Positions 1-12,830 are shown, counted from the stretch's first letter. The stretch is DNA of 64,000 bases from Hydractinia symbiolongicarpus (GCF_029227915.1 NC_079883.1:31064001-31128000), one strand, 5' to 3'. Notes: generated from the sequence alone by a model not told the origin. A program made the numbers and translations.

Positions 1-439
1 AAACATTTTTGAAAACTGCAAGTCTCATGCGTTTTAGTGGTATAAAAAAAATTTAAAAAATCGTTCGGGAAATGAGTTTACTCCCTGGGTACTTTCTTAG
101 TATACATTCGACTATACGGGTCAAGCCCGGGATTTACGGCAAATCGCGGGATTTCGTTTGCCGGCGATTAAACCTCTTTCATTAAGCGTCTCATCAAAAA
201 TGAAAACATTTTTGAAAACTGCAAGTGTCATGCGTTTTAGTGGTGAAAAGATAATTTAAAAAATCGTTTTGGAAATGAGTTTACTTACAGGGTACTTTCT
301 TGGTATACATTCGACTATACGGGCCAAGCCCGGGATTTACGGGAAATCGCGGGTTTTCGTTTGCCGGCGATTAAACCTCTTTCATTAAGCGTCTCATCGA
401 AAATGAAAACATTTTTGAAAACTACAAGTCTCATGCGTT

Positions 440-1048
440 TTAGTGGTAAAAAAAAAATTAAAAAAATCGTTCGGGAAATGAGTTTACTCCCTGGGTACTT
501 TCTTTGTATACTTTTGACTATACGGGCCGAGTCCGGGATTTACGGGAAATCGCAGGTTTTCGTTTGCTGGCGATTAAACTTTTTTTATTCAGCGTCTCAT
601 CAAAAATGAAAACATTTTTGAAAACTACAAGTCTCATGCGTTTTAGTGGTGAAAAAATAATTTAAAAAATCGTTCGGGAAATGAGTTTACTCCCTGGGTA
701 CTTTCTTTGTATACTTTTGAATATGCGGGCCGAGTCCGGGGTTTACGGGAAATGGCGGGTTTTCGTTTGCCGGCGATTAAACTTCTTTTATTCAGCGTCT
801 GATCAAAAATGAAAACATTTTTGAAAACTACAAGTCTCAAGCGTTTTAGTGGTGAAAAAAAAATTTAAAAAATCGTTCGGGAAATGAGTTTACTCCCTGG
901 GTACTTTCTTTGTATACTTTTGAATATGCGGGCCGAGTCCGGGGTTTACGGGAAATGGCGGGTTTTCGTTTGCCGGCGATTAAACTTCTTTTATTCAGCG
1001 TCTGATCAAAAATGAAAACATTTTTGAAAACTACAAGTCTCAAGCGTT
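440..1048 (+). repeat. Single-monomer tandem duplication
   Basis: The monomers at about 643-845 and 846-1048 carry the same private set of variants: GAATATGCGGGCC, CCGGGGTTTACGGG, AATGGCGGG, CTGATC and CTCAAGCG. They differ only in the A-tract block. The equivalent region at 5350-5715 has just one such monomer, so the extra copy explains why the shift between the two regions is 4870 bp before this point and 4667 bp after it. Confidence 0.88.
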
Positions 1049-1614
1049 TTAGTGGTGAAAAAAAAATTTAAAAAATCGTTCGGGAAATGAGTTTACTCCC
1101 TGTGTACTTTCTTTGTATACATTCGACTATACGGGCCAAGCCCGGGATATACGGGAAATCGCGGGATTTCGTTTGCCGGCGATTAAACCTCTTTCATTAA
1201 GCGTCTCATCAAAAATGAAAACATTTTTGAAAACTACAAGTCTCATGCGTTTTAGTGGTAAAAAAAAAATTTAAAAAATCGTTCAGGAAATGAGTTTACA
1301 CCCTGGGTACTTTCTTTGTATACATTCGACTATACGGGCCAAGCCCGGGATTTACGGGAAATCGCGGGTTTTCGTTTGCCGGCGATTAAACCTCTTTCAT
1401 TAAGCGTCTCATCAAAAATGAAAACATTTTTGAAAACTACAAGTCTCATGCGTTTTAGTGGTAAAAAAAAATTTAAAAAATCGTTTGGGAAATGAGTTTA
1501 CTCCCTGGGTACTTTCTTTGTATACATTCGACTATACGGGCCAAGCCCGGGATTTACGGGAAATCGCGGGATTTCGTTTGCCGGCGATTAAACCTCTTTC
1601 ATTAAGCGTCTCAT

Positions 1615-1634
1615 CAAAAATGAAAACATTTTTG
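1615..1634. other. AT-rich perfect inverted repeat present in almost every monomer
   Basis: CAAAAATG (1615-1622) and CATTTTTG (1627-1634) are exact reverse complements separated by AAAA. The same element recurs once per monomer across the window. Variants in some lineages break an arm, for example a change to TTTTTAAAAACT in the right flank or CTAAAATGAAAAAATTTTTG near 43.7, 45.2, 46.2 and 47.6 kb. It could extrude as a small hairpin or bind a dimeric protein; the sequence shows only the symmetry. Confidence 0.85.
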
Positions 1635-1826
1635 AAAACTGCAAGTCTCATGCGTTTTAGTGGTAAAAAAAAAATTTAAAAAATCGTTTGGGAAATGAGT
1701 TTACTTCCTGGGTACTTTCTTTGTATACATTCGACTATACGGGCCAAGCCCGGGATTTACGGGAAATCGCGGGATTTCGTTTGCCGGCGATTAAACCTCT
1801 TTCATTAAGCGTCTCATCAAAAATGA
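1624..1826 (+). repeat. Representative type A monomer (203 bp)
   Basis: This is a clean example of the commonest variant family. After the AT-rich start come the A-tract block, TCGTTTGGGAAATGAG, GTATAC followed by ATTCGAC, the GC hairpin CGGGC-CAA-GCCCG at 1740-1752, a CCCGGG site at 1749-1754, GCCGGC, and CCTCTTTCATTAAG near the end. The type A marks travel together in most monomers. The monomer start used here (AAACATTTTT) is arbitrary, since a tandem array has no natural boundary. Confidence 0.9.
1740..1754. other. GC-rich short hairpin with CCCGGG site (type A monomers)
   Basis: CGGGC and GCCCG flank a CAA loop, and the right arm runs into a CCCGGG palindrome at 1749-1754. In type B the right arm is GTCCG, which breaks one pair, and CCCGGG is lost. 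An enzyme cutting CCCGGG should therefore give a type-A-dependent ladder, while GCCGGC, GTATAC and TTTAAA sites occur in both types. Confidence 0.8.
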
Positions 1827-2246
1827 AAACATTTTTGAAAACTGCAAGTCTCATGCGTTTTAGTGGTAAAAAAAAAATTTAAAAAATCGTTCGGGAAATG
1901 AGTTTACTCCCTGGGTACTTTCTTTGTATACATTCGACTATGCGGGCCAAGCCCGGGATTTACGGGAAATCGCGGGATTTCGTTTGCCGGCGATTAAACC
2001 TCTTTCATTAAGCGTCTCATCAAAAATGAAAACATTTTTGAAAACTACAAGTCTCATCCGTTTTAGTGGTAAAAAGATAATTTAAAAAATCGTTCGGGAA
2101 ATGAGTTTACTCCCTGGGTACTTTCTTTGTATACATTCAACTACACGGGCCAAGCCCGGGATTTACGGGAAATCGCGGGATTTCGTTTGCCGGCGATTAA
2201 ACCTCTTTCATTAAGCGTCTCATCAAAAATGAAAACATTTTTGAAA

Positions 2247-4682
2247 ACTGCAAGTCTCATGCGTTTTAGTGGTATAAAAAAAATTTAAAAAATCGTTCGG
2301 GAAATGAGTTTACTCCCTGGGTACTTTCTTAGTATACATTCGACTATACGGGTCAAGCCCGGGATTTACGGCAAATCGCGGGATTTCGTTTGCCGGCGAT
2401 TAAACCTCTTTCATTAAGCGTCTCATCAAAAATGAAAACATTTTTGAAAACTGCAAGTGTCATGCGTTTTAGTGGTGAAAAGATAATTTAAAAAATCGTT
2501 TTGGAAATGAGTTTACTTAGAGGGTACTTTCTTGGTATACATTCGACTATACGGGCCAAGCCCGGGATTTACGGGAAATCGCGGGTTTTCGTTTGCCGGC
2601 GATTAAACCTCTTTCATTAAGCGTCTCATCGAAAATGAAAACATTTTTGAAAACTACAAGTCTCATGCGTTTTAGTGGTAAAAAAAAAATTAAAAAAATC
2701 GTTCGGGAAATGAGTTTACTCCCTGGGTACTTTCTTTGTATACTTTTGACTATACGGGCCGAGTCCGGGATTTACGGGAAATCGCAGGTTTTCGTTTGCC
2801 GGCGATTAAACTTCTTTTGTTCATCGTCTCATTAAAAATGAAAACATTTTCAAAAACTACACGTCTCATGCGTTTTAGTGGTGAAAAAATAATTTAAAAA
2901 ATCGTTCGGGAAATGAGTTTACTCCCTGGGTACTTTCTTTGTATACTTTTGACTATACGGGCCGAGTCCAGGATTTACGGGAAGTCGCGGGGTTTCGTTT
3001 GAGGGCGATTAAACCTCTTTTATTTAGCGTCTCATCAAAAATGAAAACATTTTTAAAAACTACAAGTCTCATGGGCTTTAGTGGTGAAATAATAATTTAA
3101 AAAATCGTTCAGGAAATGCGTTTACACCCTGGGTACTTTCTTTGTATACTTTTGACTATACGGGCCGAGTCCGGGATTTACGGGAAATCGCAGGTTTTCG
3201 TTTACCGGCGATTAAACTTCTTTTTTTCAGCGTCTCATCAAAAATGAAAACATTTTTGAAAACTACAAGTCTCATGCGTTTTAGTGGTGAAAAAATAATT
3301 TAAAAAATCGTTCGGGAAATGAGTTTACACCCTGGGTACTTTCTTTGTATACTTTTGACTATACGGGCCGAGTCCGGGATTTACGGGAAGTCGCGGGTTT
3401 TCGTTTGCCGGCGATTAAACTTCTTTTATTCAGCGTCTCATCAAAAATGAAAACATTTTTAAAAACTGCAAGTCTCATGCGTTTTAGTGGTATAAAAAAA
3501 ATTTAAAAAATCGTTCGGGAAATGAGTTTACTCCCTGGGTACTTTCTTAGTATACATTCGACTATACGGGTCAAGCCCGGGATTTACGGCAAATCGCGGG
3601 ATTTCGTTTGCCGGCGATTAAACCTCTTTCATTAAGCGTCTCATCAAAAATGAAAACATTTTTGAAAACTGCAAGTGTCATGCGTTTTAGTGGTGAAAAG
3701 ATAATTTAAAAAATCGTTTTGGAAATGAGTTTACTTAGAGGGTACTTTCTTGGTATACATTCGACTATACGGGCCAAGCCCGGGATTTACGGGAAATCGC
3801 GGGTTTTCGTTTGCCGGCGATTAAACCTCTTTCATTAAGCGTCTCATCGAAAATGAAAACATTTTTGAAAACTACAAGTCTCATGCGTTTTAGTGGTAAA
3901 AAAAAAATTAAAAAAATCGTTCGGGAAATGAGTTTACTCCCTGGGTACTTTCTTTGTATACTTTTGACTATACGGGCCGAGTCCGGGATTTACGGGAAAT
4001 CGCATGTTTTCGTTTGCCGGCGATTAAACTTCTTTTGTTCATCGTCTCATCAAAAATGAAAACATTTTCAAAAACTACACGTCTCATGCGTTTTAGTGGT
4101 GAAAAAATAATTTAAAAAATCGTTCGGGAAATGAGTTTACTCCCTGGGTACTTTCTTTGTATACTTTTGACTATACGGGCCGAGTCCAGGATTTACGGGA
4201 AGTCGCGGGGTTTCGTTTGAGGGCGATTAAACCTCTTTTATTTAGCGTCTCATCAAAAATGAAAACATTTTTAAAAACTACAAGTCTCATGGGCTTTAGT
4301 GGTGAAATAATAATTTAAAAAATCGTTCCGGAAATGCGTTTACACCCTGGGTACTTTCTTTGTATACTTTTGACTATACGGGCCGAGTCCGGGATTTACG
4401 GGAAATCGCAGGTTTTCGTTTACCGGCGATTAAACTTCTTTTTTTCAGCGTCTCATCAAAAATGAAAACATTTTTGAAAACTACAAGTCTCATGCGTTTT
4501 AGTGGTGAAAAAATAATTTAAAAAATCGTTCGGGAAATGAGTTTACACCCTGGGTACTTTCTTTGTATACTTTTGACTATACGGGCCGAGTCCGGGATTT
4601 ACGGGAAGTCGCGGGTTTTCGTTTGCCGGCGATTAAACTTCTTTTATTCAGCGTCTCATCAAAAATGAAAACATTTTTAAAA
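2247..4682 (+). repeat. 6-monomer HOR, two copies of 1218 bp
   Basis: Copy 1 is about 2247-3464 and copy 2 about 3465-4682. Matching private marks are exactly 1218 bp apart, for example TTTACTTAG at 2512 and 3730. The join near 3465 is chimeric: a type B 3' end with TTTTTAAAAACT runs into GCAAGTCTCATGCG of the GGTATAAAAAAA monomer. This places the exchange point inside the ~20 bp after the AT-rich inverted repeat. The first three monomers of the unit also occur at 1-640 and 7509-8110. Confidence 0.88.
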
Positions 4683-5512
4683 ACTACAAGTCTCATGGGC
4701 TTTAGTGGTGAAATAATAATTTAAAAAATCGTTCGGGAAATGAGTTTACACCCTGGGTACTTTCTTTGTATACTTTTGACTATACGAGCCGAGTCCGGGA
4801 TTTACGGGAAATCGCTGGTTTTCCTTTGCCGGCGATTAAACTTCTTTTGTTCAGCGTCTGATCAAAAATGAAAACATTTTTGAAAACTACAAGTCTCAAG
4901 CGTTTTAGTGGTGAAAGAAAAATTTAAAAAATCGTTCGGGAAATGAGTTTATTCCCTGGGTACTTTCTTTGTATACATTCGACTATACGGGCCAAGCCCG
5001 GGATTTAAGGGAGATCGCGGGATTTCGTTTGCCGGCGATTAAACCTCTGTCATTAAGCGTCTCGTCAAAAATGAAAACATTTTTGAAAACTACAAGTTTC
5101 ATGCGTTTTAGTGGTAAAAAAAAAATTTAAAAAATCGTTCGGGAAATGAGTTTACACCCTGGGTACTTTCTTTGTATACATTCGACTATACGGGCCAAGC
5201 CCGGGATTTACGGGAAATCGCGGGATTTCGTTTGCCGGCGACTAAACCTCTTTCATTAAGCGTCTCGTCAAAAATGAAAACATTTTTGAAAACTACAAGT
5301 CTCATGCGTTTTAGTGGTAAAAAAAAAATTAAAAAATCGTTCGGGAAATGAGTTTACACCCTGGGTACTTTCTTTGTATACTTTTGTCTATACGGGCCGA
5401 GTCCGGGATTTACGGGAAATCGCAGGTTTTCGTTTGCCGGCGATTAAACTTTTTTTATTCAGCGTCTCATCAAAAATGAAAACATTTTTGAAAACTACAA
5501 GTCTCATGCGTT

Positions 5513-7130
5513 TTAGTGGTGAAAAAATAATTTAAAAAATCGTTCGGGAAATGAGTTTACTCCCTGGGTACTTTCTTTGTATACTTTTGAATATGCGGGC
5601 CGAGTCCGGGGTTTACGGGAAATGGCGGGTTTTCGTTTGCCGGCGATTAAACTTCTTTTATTCAGCGTCTGATCAAAAATGAAAACATTTTTGAAAACTA
5701 CAAGTCTCAAGCGTTTTAGTGGTGAAAAAAAAATTTAAAAAATCGTTCGGGAAATGAGTTTACTCCCTGTGTACTTTCTTTGTATACATTCGACTATACG
5801 GGCCAAGCCCGGGATATACGGGAAATCGCGGGATTTCGTTTGCCGGCGATTAAACCTCTTTCATTAAGCGTCTCATCAAAAATGAAAACATTTTTGAAAA
5901 CTACAAGTCTCATGCGTTTTAGTGGTAAAAAAAAAATTTAAAAAATCGTTCAGGAAATGAGTTTACACCCTGGGTACTTTCTTTGTATACATTCGACTAT
6001 ACGGGCCAAGCCCGGGATTTACGGGAAATCGCGGGTTTTCGTTTGCCGGCGATTAAACCTCTTTCATTAAGCGTCTCATCAAAAATGAAAACATTTTTGA
6101 AAACTACAAGTCTCATGCGTTTTAGTGGTAAAAAAAAATTTAAAAAATCGTTTGGGAAATGAGTTTACTCCCTGGGTACTTTCTTTGTATACATTCGACT
6201 ATACGGGCCAAGCCCGGGATTTACGGGAAATCGCGGGATTTCGTTTGCCGGCGATTAAACCTCTTTCATTAAGCGTCTCATCAAAAATGAAAACATTTTT
6301 GAAAACTGCAAGTCTCATGCGTTTTAGTGGTAAAAAAAAAATTTAAAAAATCGTTTGGGAAATGAGTTTACTCCCTGGGTACTTTCTTTGTATACATTCG
6401 ACTATACGGGCCAAGCCCGGGATTTACGGGAAATCGCGGGATTTCGTTTGCCGGCGATTAAACCTCTTTCATTAAGCGTCTCATCAAAAATGAAAACATT
6501 TTTGAAAACTGCAAGTCTCATGCGTTTTAGTGGTAAAAAAAAAATTTAAAAAATCGTTCGGGAAATGAGTTTACTCCCTGGGTACTTTCTTTGTATACAT
6601 TCGACTATGCGGGCCAAGCCCGGGATTTACGGGAAATCGCGGGATTTCGTTTGCCGGCGATTAAACCTCTTTCATTAAGCGTCTCATCAAAAATGAAAAC
6701 ATTTTTGAAAACTACAAGTCTCATCCGTTTTAGTGGTAAAAAGATAATTTAAAAAATCGTTCGGGAAATGAGTTTACTCCCTGGGTACTTTCTTTGTATA
6801 CATTCAACTACACGGGCCAAGCCCGGGATTTACGGGAAATCGCGGGATTTCGTTTGCCGGCGATTAAACCTCTTTCATTAAGCGTCTCATCAAAAATGAA
6901 AACATTTTTGAAAACTGCAAGTCTCATGCGTTTTAGTGGTATAAAAAAAATTTAAAAAATCGTTCGGGAAATGAGTTTACTCCCTGGGTACTTTCTTAGT
7001 ATACATTCGACTATACGGGTCAAGCCCGGGATTTACGGCAAATCGCGGGATTTCGTTTGCCGGCGATTAAACCTCTTTCATTAAGCGTCTCATCAAAAAT
7101 GAAAACATTTTTGAAAACTGCAAGTGTCAT
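5513..7130 (+). repeat. Large segmental repeat, copy 2 (partner 846-2460)
   Basis: This copy keeps the same monomer order and the same rare substitutions as 846-2460, and differs from it by very few bases that I could find. One difference is the CTTCCTGGG at about 1704 against CTCCCTGGG here. It lies directly upstream of a local 3-monomer duplication. Confidence 0.85.
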
Positions 7131-7757
7131 GCGTTTTAGTGGTAAAAAAAAAATTTAAAAAATCGTTCGGGAAATGAGTTTACTCCCTGGGTACTTTCTT
7201 TGTATACATTCGACTATGCGGGCCAAGCCCGGGATTTACGGGAAATCGCGGGATTTCGTTTGCCGGCGATTAAACCTCTTTCATTAAGCGTCTCATCAAA
7301 AATGAAAACATTTTTGAAAACTACAAGTCTCATCCGTTTTAGTGGTAAAAAGATAATTTAAAAAATCGTTCGGGAAATGAGTTTACTCCCTGGGTACTTT
7401 CTTTGTATACATTCAACTACACGGGCCAAGCCCGGGATTTACGGGAAATCGCGGGATTTCGTTTGCCGGCGATTAAACCTCTTTCATTAAGCGTCTCATC
7501 AAAAATGAAAACATTTTTGAAAACTGCAAGTCTCATGCGTTTTAGTGGTATAAAAAAAATTTAAAAAATCGTTCGGGAAATGAGTTTACTCCCTGGGTAC
7601 TTTCTTAGTATACATTCGACTATACGGGTCAAGCCCGGGATTTACGGCAAATCGCGGGATTTCGTTTGCCGGCGATTAAACCTCTTTCATTAAGCGTCTC
7701 ATCAAAAATGAAAACATTTTTGAAAACTGCAAGTGTCATGCGTTTTAGTGGTGAAAA
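6540..7757 (+). repeat. 3-monomer HOR, two copies of 609 bp
   Basis: Two marks repeat with a 609-bp shift: TCGACTATGCGGG (6601 and 7210) and CAACTACACGGG (6805 and 7414). The third monomer of each copy has GGTATAAAAAAA followed by CTTAGTATAC and ACGGCAAATC. The equivalent block near 1.87-2.5 kb has only one copy, so this is a local expansion inside the larger repeat. Confidence 0.87.
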
Positions 7758-9319
7758 GATAATTTAAAAAATCGTTTTGGAAATGAGTTTACTTACAGGG
7801 TACTTTCTTGGTATACATTCGACTATACGGGCCAAGCCCGGGATTTACGGGAAATCGCGGGTTTTCGTTTGCCGGCGATTAAACCTCTTTCATTAAGCGT
7901 CTCATCGAAAATGAAAACATTTTTGAAAACTACAAGTCTCATTCGTTTTAGTGGTAAAAAAAAAATTAAAAAAATCGTTCGGGAAATGAGTTTACTCCCT
8001 GGGTACTTTCTTTGTATACTTTTGACTATACGGGCCGAGTCCGGGATTTACGGGAAATCGCAGGTTTTCGTTTGCCGGCGATTAAACTTCTTTTGTTCAT
8101 CGTCTCATCAAAAATGAAAACATTTTCAAAAACTACAAGTTTCATGCGTTTTAGTGGTAAAAAAAAAATTTAAAAAATCGTTCGGGAAATGAGTTTACAC
8201 CCTGGGTACTTTCTTTGTATACTTTTGACTATACGAGCCGAGTCCGGGATTTACGGGAAATCGCAGGTTTTCGTTTGCCGGCGATTAAACTTCTTTTATT
8301 CAGCGTCTCATCAAAAATGAAAACATTTTTGAAAACTACAAGTCTCATGCGTTTTAGTGGTGAAAAAATAATCTAAAAAATCGTTCGGGAAATGAATTTA
8401 CTCCCTGGGTACTTTCTTTGTATACTTTTAACTATGCGGGCCGAGTCCGGGGTTTACGGGAAATGGCGGGTTTTCGTTTGCCGGCGATTAAACTTCTTTT
8501 ATTCAGCGTCTGATCAAAAATGAAAACATTTTTGAAAACTACAAGTCTCAAGCTTTTTAGTGGTGAAATAGTAATTTAAAAAATCGTTCGGGAAATGAGT
8601 TTACTCCCTGGGTACTTCCTTTGTATACATTCGACTATACGGGCCAAGCCCGGGATTTACGGGAAATCGCGGGATTTCGTTTGCCGGCGATTAAACCTCT
8701 TTCATTAAGCGTCTCATCAAAAATGAAAACATTTTTGAAAACTACAAGTCTCGTGCGTTTTAGTGGTGAAAAGATAATTTAAAAAATCGTTTTGGAAATG
8801 AGTTTACACCCTGGGTACTTTCTTTGTATACTTTTGACTATACGGGCCGAGTCCGGGATTTACGGGAAATCGCAGGTTTTCGTTTGCCGGCGATTAAACT
8901 TCTTTTATTCCGCGTCTCATCAAAAATGAAAACATTTTTGAAAACTACAAGTCTCATGCGTTTTAGTGGTAAAAAAAAAATTTAAAAAATCGTTCGGGAA
9001 ATGAGTTTACTCCCTGGGTACTTTCTTTGTATACATTCGACTATACGGGCCAAGCCCGGGATTTACGGGAAATCGCGGGATTTCGTTTGCCGGCGATTAA
9101 ACCTCTTTCATTAAGCGTCTCGTCCAAAATGAAAACATTTTTGAAAACTACAAGTCTCATGCGTTTTAGTGGTAAAAAAAAAATTAAAAAAATCGTTCGG
9201 GAAATGAGCTAACACCCTGGGTACTTTCTTTGTATACTTTTGACTATACGGGCCGAGTCCGGGATTTACGGGAAATCGCAGGTTTTCGTTTGCCGGCGAT
9301 TAAACTTCTTTTATTCAGC

Positions 9320-12300
9320 GTCTCATCAAAAATGAAAACATTTTTAAAATCTACAAGTCTCATGCGTTTTAGTGGTGAAAAAATAATTTAAAAAATCGTT
9401 CGGGAAATGAGTTTACTCCCTGGGTACTTTCTTTGTATACATTCGACTATACGGGCCAAGCCCGGGATTTACGGGAAATCGCGGGATTTCGTTTGCCGGC
9501 GATTAAACCTCTTTCATTAGGCGTCTCATCAAAAATGAAAACATTTTTGAAAACTACAAGTCTCGTGCGTTTTAGTGGTGAAAAGATAATTTAAAAAATC
9601 GTTTTGGAAATGAGTTTACTCACAGGGTACTTTCTTTGTATACATTCGACTATACGGGCCAAGCCCGGGATTTACGGGAAATCGCGGGTTTTCGTTTGCC
9701 GGCGATTAAACCACTTTTATTCAGCGTCTCATCAAAAATGAAAACATTTTTGAAAACTACATGTCTCATGCGTTTTAGTGGTAAAAAAAAATTTAAAAAA
9801 TCGTTCGGGAAATGAGTTTACACCCTGGGTACATTCTTTGTATACTTTTGACTATACGGGCCGAGTCCGGGATTTACGGGAAATCGCAGGTTTTCGTTTG
9901 CCGGCGATTAAACTTCTTTTATTCAGCGTCTCATCAAAAATGAAAACATTTTTGAAAATTACAAGTCTTATGCGTTTTAGTGGTGAAAAAATAATTTAAA
10001 AAATCGTTCCGGAAATGAGTTTACTCACAGGGTACTTTCTTTGTATACATTCGACTATACGGGCCAAGCCCGGGATTTACGGGAAATCGCGGGTTTTCGT
10101 TTGCCGGCGATTAAACCTCTTTCATTAAGCGTCTCATCAAAAATGAAAACATTTTTGAAAACTACAAGTCTTATGCGTTTTAGTGGTGAAATAATAATTT
10201 AAAAAATCGTTCGGGAAATGAGTTTACACCCTGGGTACTTTCTTTGTATACTTTTGACTATACGGGCCGAGTCTGGGATTTACGGGAAGTCGCGGGTTTT
10301 CGTTTGCCGGCGATTAAACTTCTTTTATTCAGCGTCTCATCAAAAATGAAAACATTTTTAAAAACTACAAGTCTCATGGGCTTTAGTGGTGAAATAATAA
10401 TTTAAAAAATCGTTCGGAAAATGAGTTTACACCCTGGGTACTTTCTTTGTATACTTTTGACTATACGAGCCGAGTCCGGGATTTACGGGAACTCGCTGGT
10501 TTTCCTTTGCCGGCGATTAAACTTCTTTTGTTCAGCGTCTGATCAAAAATGAAAACATTTTTGAAAACTACAAGTCTCAAGCGTTTTAGTGGTGAAAGAA
10601 AAATTTAAAAAATCGTTCGGGAAATGAGTTTATTCCCTGGGTAATTTCTTTGTATACATTCGACTATACGGGCCAAGCCCGGGATTTACGGGAAATCGCG
10701 GGTTTTCGTTTGCCGGCGATTAAACCTCTTTCATTAAGCGTCTTATCAAAAATGAAAACATTTTTGGAAACTACAAGTCTCGTGCGTTTTAGTGGTGAAA
10801 AGATAATTTAAAAAATCGTTTTGGAAATGAGTTTACACCCTGGGTACTTTCTTTGTATACTTTTGACTATACGGGCCAAGCCCGGGATATACGGGCAAAC
10901 GCGGGTTTTCGTTTGCCGGCGATTAAACCTCTTTCATTAAGCGTCTCATCAAAAATGAAAACATTTTTGAAAACTACATGTCTCATGCGTTTTAGTGGTA
11001 AAAAAAAATTTAAAAAATCGTTCGGGAAATGAGTTTACTCACAGGGTACATTCTTTGTATACTTTTGACTATACGGGCCGAGTCCGGGATTTACGGGAAA
11101 TCGCAGGTTTTCGTTTGCCGGCGATTAAACTTCTTTTATTCAGCGTCTCATCAAAAATGAAAACATTTTTGAAAATTACAAGTCTTATGCGTTTTAGTGG
11201 TGAAAAAATAATTTAAAAAATCGTTCCGGAAATGAGTTTACTCACAGGGTACTTTCTTTGTATACATTCGACTATACGGGCCAAGCCCGGGATTTACGGG
11301 AAATCGCGGGTTTTCGTTTGCCGGCGATTAAACTTCTTTTATTCAGCGTCTCATCAAAAATGAAAACATTTTTAAAATCTACAAGTCTCATGCGTTTTAG
11401 TGGTGAAAAAATAATTTAAAAAATCGTTCGGGAAATGAGTTTACTCCCTGGGTACTTTCTTTGTATACATTCGACTATACGGGCCAAGCCCGGGATTTAC
11501 GGGAAATCGCGGGATTTCGTTTGCCGGCGATTAAACCTCTTTCATTAGGCGTCTCATCAAAAATGAAAACATTTTTGAAAACTACAAGTCTCGTGCGTTT
11601 TAGTGGTGAAAAGATAATTTAAAAAATCGTTTTGGAAATGAGTTTACTCACAGGGTACTTTCTTTGTATACATTCGACTATACGGGCCAAGCCCGGGATT
11701 TACGGGAAATCGCGGGTTTTCGTTTGCCGGCGATTAAACCACTTTTATTCAGCGTCTCATCAAAAATGAAAACATTTTTGAAAACTACATGTCTCATGCG
11801 TTTTAGTGGTAAAAAAAAATTTAAAAAATCGTTCGGGAAATGAGTTTATACCCTGGGTACTTTTTTTGTATACATTCGACTATACGGGCCAAGCCCGGGA
11901 TTTACGGGAAATCGCGGGTTTTCGTTTGCCGGCGATTAAACCTCTTTCATTAAGCGTCTCATCAAAAATGAAAACATTTTTGAAAACTACAAGTCTTATG
12001 CGTTTTAGTGGTGAAATAATAATTTAAAAAATCGTTCGGGAAATGAGTTTACACCCTGGGTACTTTCTTTGTATACTTTTGACTATACGGGCCGAGTCCG
12101 GGATTTACGGGAAATCGCAGGTTTTCGTTTGCCGGCGATTAAACCTCTTTCATTAAGCGTCTCATCAAAAATGAAAACATTTTTGAAAACTACAAGTCTT
12201 ATGCGTTTTAGTGGTGAAATAATAATTTAAAAAATCGTTCGGGAAATGAGTTTACACCCTGGGTACTTTCTTTGTATACTTTTGACTATACGGGCCGAGT

Positions 12301-12830
12301 CTGGGATTTACGGGAAGTCGCGGGTTTTCGTTTGCCGGCGATTAAACTTCTTTTATTCAGCGTCTCATCAAAAATGAAAACATTTTTAAAAACTACAAGT
12401 CTCATGGGCTTTAGTGGTGAAATAATAATTTAAAAAATCGTTCGGAAAATGAGTTTACACCCTGGGTACTTTCTTTGTATACTTTTGACTATACGAGCCG
12501 AGTCCGGGATTTACGGGAACTCGCTGGTTTTCCTTTGCCGGCGATTAAACTTCTTTTGTTCAGCGTCTGATCAAAAATGAAAACATTTTTGAAAACTACA
12601 AGTCTCAAGCGTTTTAGTGGTGAAAGAAAAATTTAAAAAATCGTTCGGGAAATGAGTTTATTCCCTGGGTAATTTCTTTGTATACATTCGACTATACGGG
12701 CCAAGCCCGGGATTTACGGGAAATCGCGGGTTTTCGTTTGCCGGCGATTAAACCTCTTTCATTAAGCGTCTTATCAAAAATGAAAACATTTTTGGAAACT
12801 ACAAGTCTCATGCGTTTTAGTGGTAAAAAA
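9320..12830 (+). repeat. Mosaic ~10-monomer duplication (shift ~2028 bp)
   Basis: Segments at about 9320-9790 and 11350-11815 match, as do 10200-10800 and 12230-12830. A private GTCTGGGATT lies at 10271 and 12299, 2028 bp apart. The middle part does not align at this shift. Instead the monomer at 9778-9999 resembles 10995-11216 at a 1217-bp shift. The region thus combines a 10-monomer duplication with a 6-monomer one, or with later conversion. Confidence 0.75.
9539..9741 (+). repeat. Representative type C monomer (TTTTGGAAAT / CTCACAGGG)
   Basis: This subtype has GAAAAGATAATTT in the A-tract block, TCGTTTTGGAAATGAG in place of TCGTTCGGGAAATGAG, and CTCACAGGG in place of CTCCCTGGG, while its second half is type A-like. 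It therefore lacks the TTCnnGAA site found in the other types. Similar copies lie near 42.6, 47.85, 50.3, 58.2, 59.85, 61.05, 62.7 and 63.9 kb. A related form with TTCCGGAAAT and CTCACAGGG is also common (for example near 10.0, 15.7, 34.5 and 58.8 kb). Confidence 0.85.

Larger units (their letters stand above)
846..2460 (+). repeat. Large segmental repeat, copy 1 (partner 5513-7130, shift 4667 bp)
   Basis: About eight consecutive monomers here match those at 5513-7130 in order and in private variants. These include CCTGTGTAC, GGGATATACGGG, TCGTTCAGGAAAT, two TCGTTTGGGAAAT monomers, CGACTATGCGGG, and CAACTACACGGG with CTCATCCG just before. The shift is about 23 monomers, so the array carries an ancestral block larger than the local HORs. 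The block continues, with small rearrangements, into the segment that recurs at 2247, 3465 and 7509. Confidence 0.85.

Noticed and set aside
643-1043. Minus-strand open frames of 65-71 codons repeated along the window
   Set aside because: They are the reverse strand of the satellite monomer, present wherever CTGATC or similar variants remove a stop. No family resemblance seen.
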